Source: Alphaproteobacteria bacterium (GTDB lineage Bacteria; Pseudomonadota; Alphaproteobacteria; Rhizobiales; GCA-2746425). Taken from it: a stretch of 64,000 nt of DNA. Within the stretch, counting starts at the first letter, position 1. Every line of letters begins with the position of its first letter. Position numbers and translations under genes: made by a program. Location of the stretch: the NCBI GenBank assembly GCA_024743215.1, contig JANSWZ010000002.1:496001-560000 (forward strand). Reading direction: 5' to 3'. Shown piece by piece: positions 62,604 to 64,000 of this stretch. Under the pieces are notes generated by a model. The model made no database searches, had not been told where the DNA came from, and worked only from the letters and a program-made list of their open reading frames with translations.

Positions 62604-64000
62604 GGGCGCAAGACCTCCAGTTCAAGACGAGCTGCGCGGCGTTTCGCCTGCACTTCGGGGTCCGGGTCCAGGCTGGCAGCCAGCAATGCACGCGTATAGT
62701 CATTGCGCGGAGCCTCGAATATCTGACGCACCGTTCCCTCTTCGACGATCCGCCCGCCCTGCATCACCACAACCCGGTCCGCAAAGTCTCGGACCACAGG
62801 CAGGTCATGGGCAATGAAAATGTAGGAAAGCCCAAAGTCACGACGCAATCCGTCAAGCAGGTCAATCACCTGCGCCTGAATGGATACATCAAGCGCCGAA
62901 ACGGCTTCATCGCAAACCACCAGTTTGGGTTCCAGCGCCAAGACCCTGGCAATCGCGATGCGCTGCCGCTGGCCGCCGGAGAACTGATGCGGATAACGAC
63001 GTGCATGATCCGGCGACAGACCGACCAGGCCCAACAATTCAGCCACCCGCTCGCGCCATTTCGGTTTGGGCAAAATTTCAGGATGGATAACCCAGGCCTC
63101 GGAAATCAGATCATAGACCGACATGCGGGGGTTGAGCGATTGCGTGGGATCCTGAAACACCATCTGGATATCGCGGCGCATGCCAAACAGCTCTTTCTGC
63201 GACATCTTGAACAAATCACGCCCCTTGTAGAAGGCTTCGCCGCTGGTCGGTTCTTCCAATCGCAAAAGGGTTTTCGCCAGGGTGGACTTGCCCGATCCAC
63301 TTTCACCAACAATTGCAACAATCTCGCCGGGCATGACAGTCAGGCTTGCATCCTTGAGTGCTTCGAATTTCCCGAAACTCTTGCTAAGGCCTTCAAGCCG
63401 CAACAGGGGCTCACCGGGTGCTTTAACAGGTTCTGCCATCTCGCCGCGACCAGGCGCTGACGCAATAAGGCGTTTGGTATAGGGATGCTGCGGATTGGCA
63501 TAAACTTCGCCAGCCGGACCGGATTCAACGATCTCACCCGCATTCATGACGACGACATTGTCAGCCACTTCAGCCACGACACCAAGATCGTGTGTGATCA
63601 GCAGCAATCCCATGCCGGTTTCGGCCTGCAACTCCTTCAGCAACGCCAGAATTTGAGCCTGGACCGTGACATCAAGCGCCGTTGTCGGTTCATCCGCTAT
63701 CAGGATATCGGGTTTCAGGGCCAGTGCCATTGCAATCATCAGACGCTGACGTTGGCCACCGGAAAACTGATGCGGATAGGCCCGCATTCTGCTTTCCGGA
63801 TCCGGAATTCCGACACGCAGCAACAATTCAATCGCGCGCTGCTTTGCCTGATCTGATGGCATGCCATGGGTCGTCATCATTTCAATGATCTGCCAGCCGA
63901 CGCTGTAGACCGGATTGAGGTGGGCCAGCGGGTCCTGAAAGATCATCGCGATCTTGGCACCATTTATGGCGCGCCGCTCTTCGCCGGTCATATCCAGCAG
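62600..64000 (-). CDS. Dipeptide/oligopeptide ABC ATPase with two nucleotide-binding domains (N-terminus beyond window)
   Basis: The frame stays open to the right edge (467 codons). The first domain lacks its Walker A, which lies outside, but has FSGGQRQRLMIAMALALKP and LIADEPTTALD. The second domain is complete: Walker A GESGSGKST, signature FSGGQRQRIAIARVLALEP and Walker B LVVCDEAVSALD. This double layout matches GsiA/YejF-type peptide or nickel importers. The substrate cannot be told. The internal Met at 63991 is not the start. Confidence 0.9.
   Translation of the reverse strand: MLDMTGEERRAINGAKIAMIFQDPLAHLNPVYSVGWQIIEMMTTHGMPSDQAKQRAIELLLRVGIPDPESRMRAYPHQFSGGQRQRLMIAMALALKPDILIADEPTTALDVTVQAQILALLKELQAETGMGLLLITHDLGVVAEVADNVVVMNAGEIVESGPAGEVYANPQHPYTKRLIASAPGRGEMAEPVKAPGEPLLRLEGLSKSFGKFEALKDASLTVMPGEIVAIVGESGSGKSTLAKTLLRLEEPTSGEAFYKGRDLFKMSQKELFGMRRDIQMVFQDPTQSLNPRMSVYDLISEAWVIHPEILPKPKWRERVAELLGLVGLSPDHARRYPHQFSGGQRQRIAIARVLALEPKLVVCDEAVSALDVSIQAQVIDLLDGLRRDFGLSYIFIAHDLPVVRDFADRVVVMQGGRIVEEGTVRQIFEAPRNDYTRALLAASLDPDPEVQAKRRAARLELEVLRP

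Overview
The window looks like chromosome of an alphaproteobacterium of the Hyphomicrobiales (Rhizobiales) type, with roughly mid-50s % GC. The gene order glnD-murJ-trpS, nifU/nfuA-tsaB-rimI-fur/mur-plsC-miaB-phoH-ybeY-corC-lnt-xre-metK-trmB, and an ActR-type regulator next to mmcB, is typical of that order. The genus cannot be fixed from the sequence. I saw no tRNA, rRNA, insertion sequence, prophage or CRISPR array.

Region 1 (about 1-35 kb) is conserved core. It opens with a membrane sensor cut by the left edge (minus strand), then M17 aminopeptidase, MarR, NlpC/P60, the HslVU protease genes (split by a membrane protein and an acetyltransferase), glnD, murJ, trpS and a universal stress protein. 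A minus-strand ArsR/SRPBCC/cupin operon with two operator-like sites follows. Next come nfuA with an apparent Irr (ICE) box, the tsaB-rimI-mur-plsC-miaB-phoH-ybeY-corC-lnt block, a phrR-like Xre regulator with a structured leader, metK, trmB, lepA, actR, mmcB, an M3 peptidase, a flavoprotein and a DUF2333 protein.

Region 2 (about 35.5-42.5 kb) has an AraC-cupin pair, then a tight four-gene minus-strand operon of unknown function: a TelA-like coiled-coil protein, an unrecognised protein, a classic AAA ATPase with a long N-terminal domain, and a DUF6638-like protein. This is the best candidate here for an undescribed system.

Region 3 (about 42.6-62.3 kb) is accessory catabolism in three modules. 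(a) An ABC sugar importer plus SDR dehydrogenase lies divergent from DeoR, BtpA/SgcQ, FGGY kinase and HAD phosphatase genes. (b) A ugp-like glycerophosphodiester operon (UgpB, A, E, Q, C) ends in an RpiR regulator. (c) A sugar-acid operon (HpaI aldolase, KdgD-like dehydratase, RraA-like protein and a small ORF) lies divergent from a GntR/FCD regulator. Palindromes upstream of modules (b) and (c), and an inverted repeat upstream of (a), are the probable operators. In both importer operons a strong hairpin sits between the binding-protein gene and the permease genes.

Region 4 (61.2-64 kb) holds a DUF475/TerC-like membrane protein, a decayed C-terminal fragment of a 2-hydroxyacid dehydrogenase, and a double-domain peptide ABC ATPase running off the right edge.
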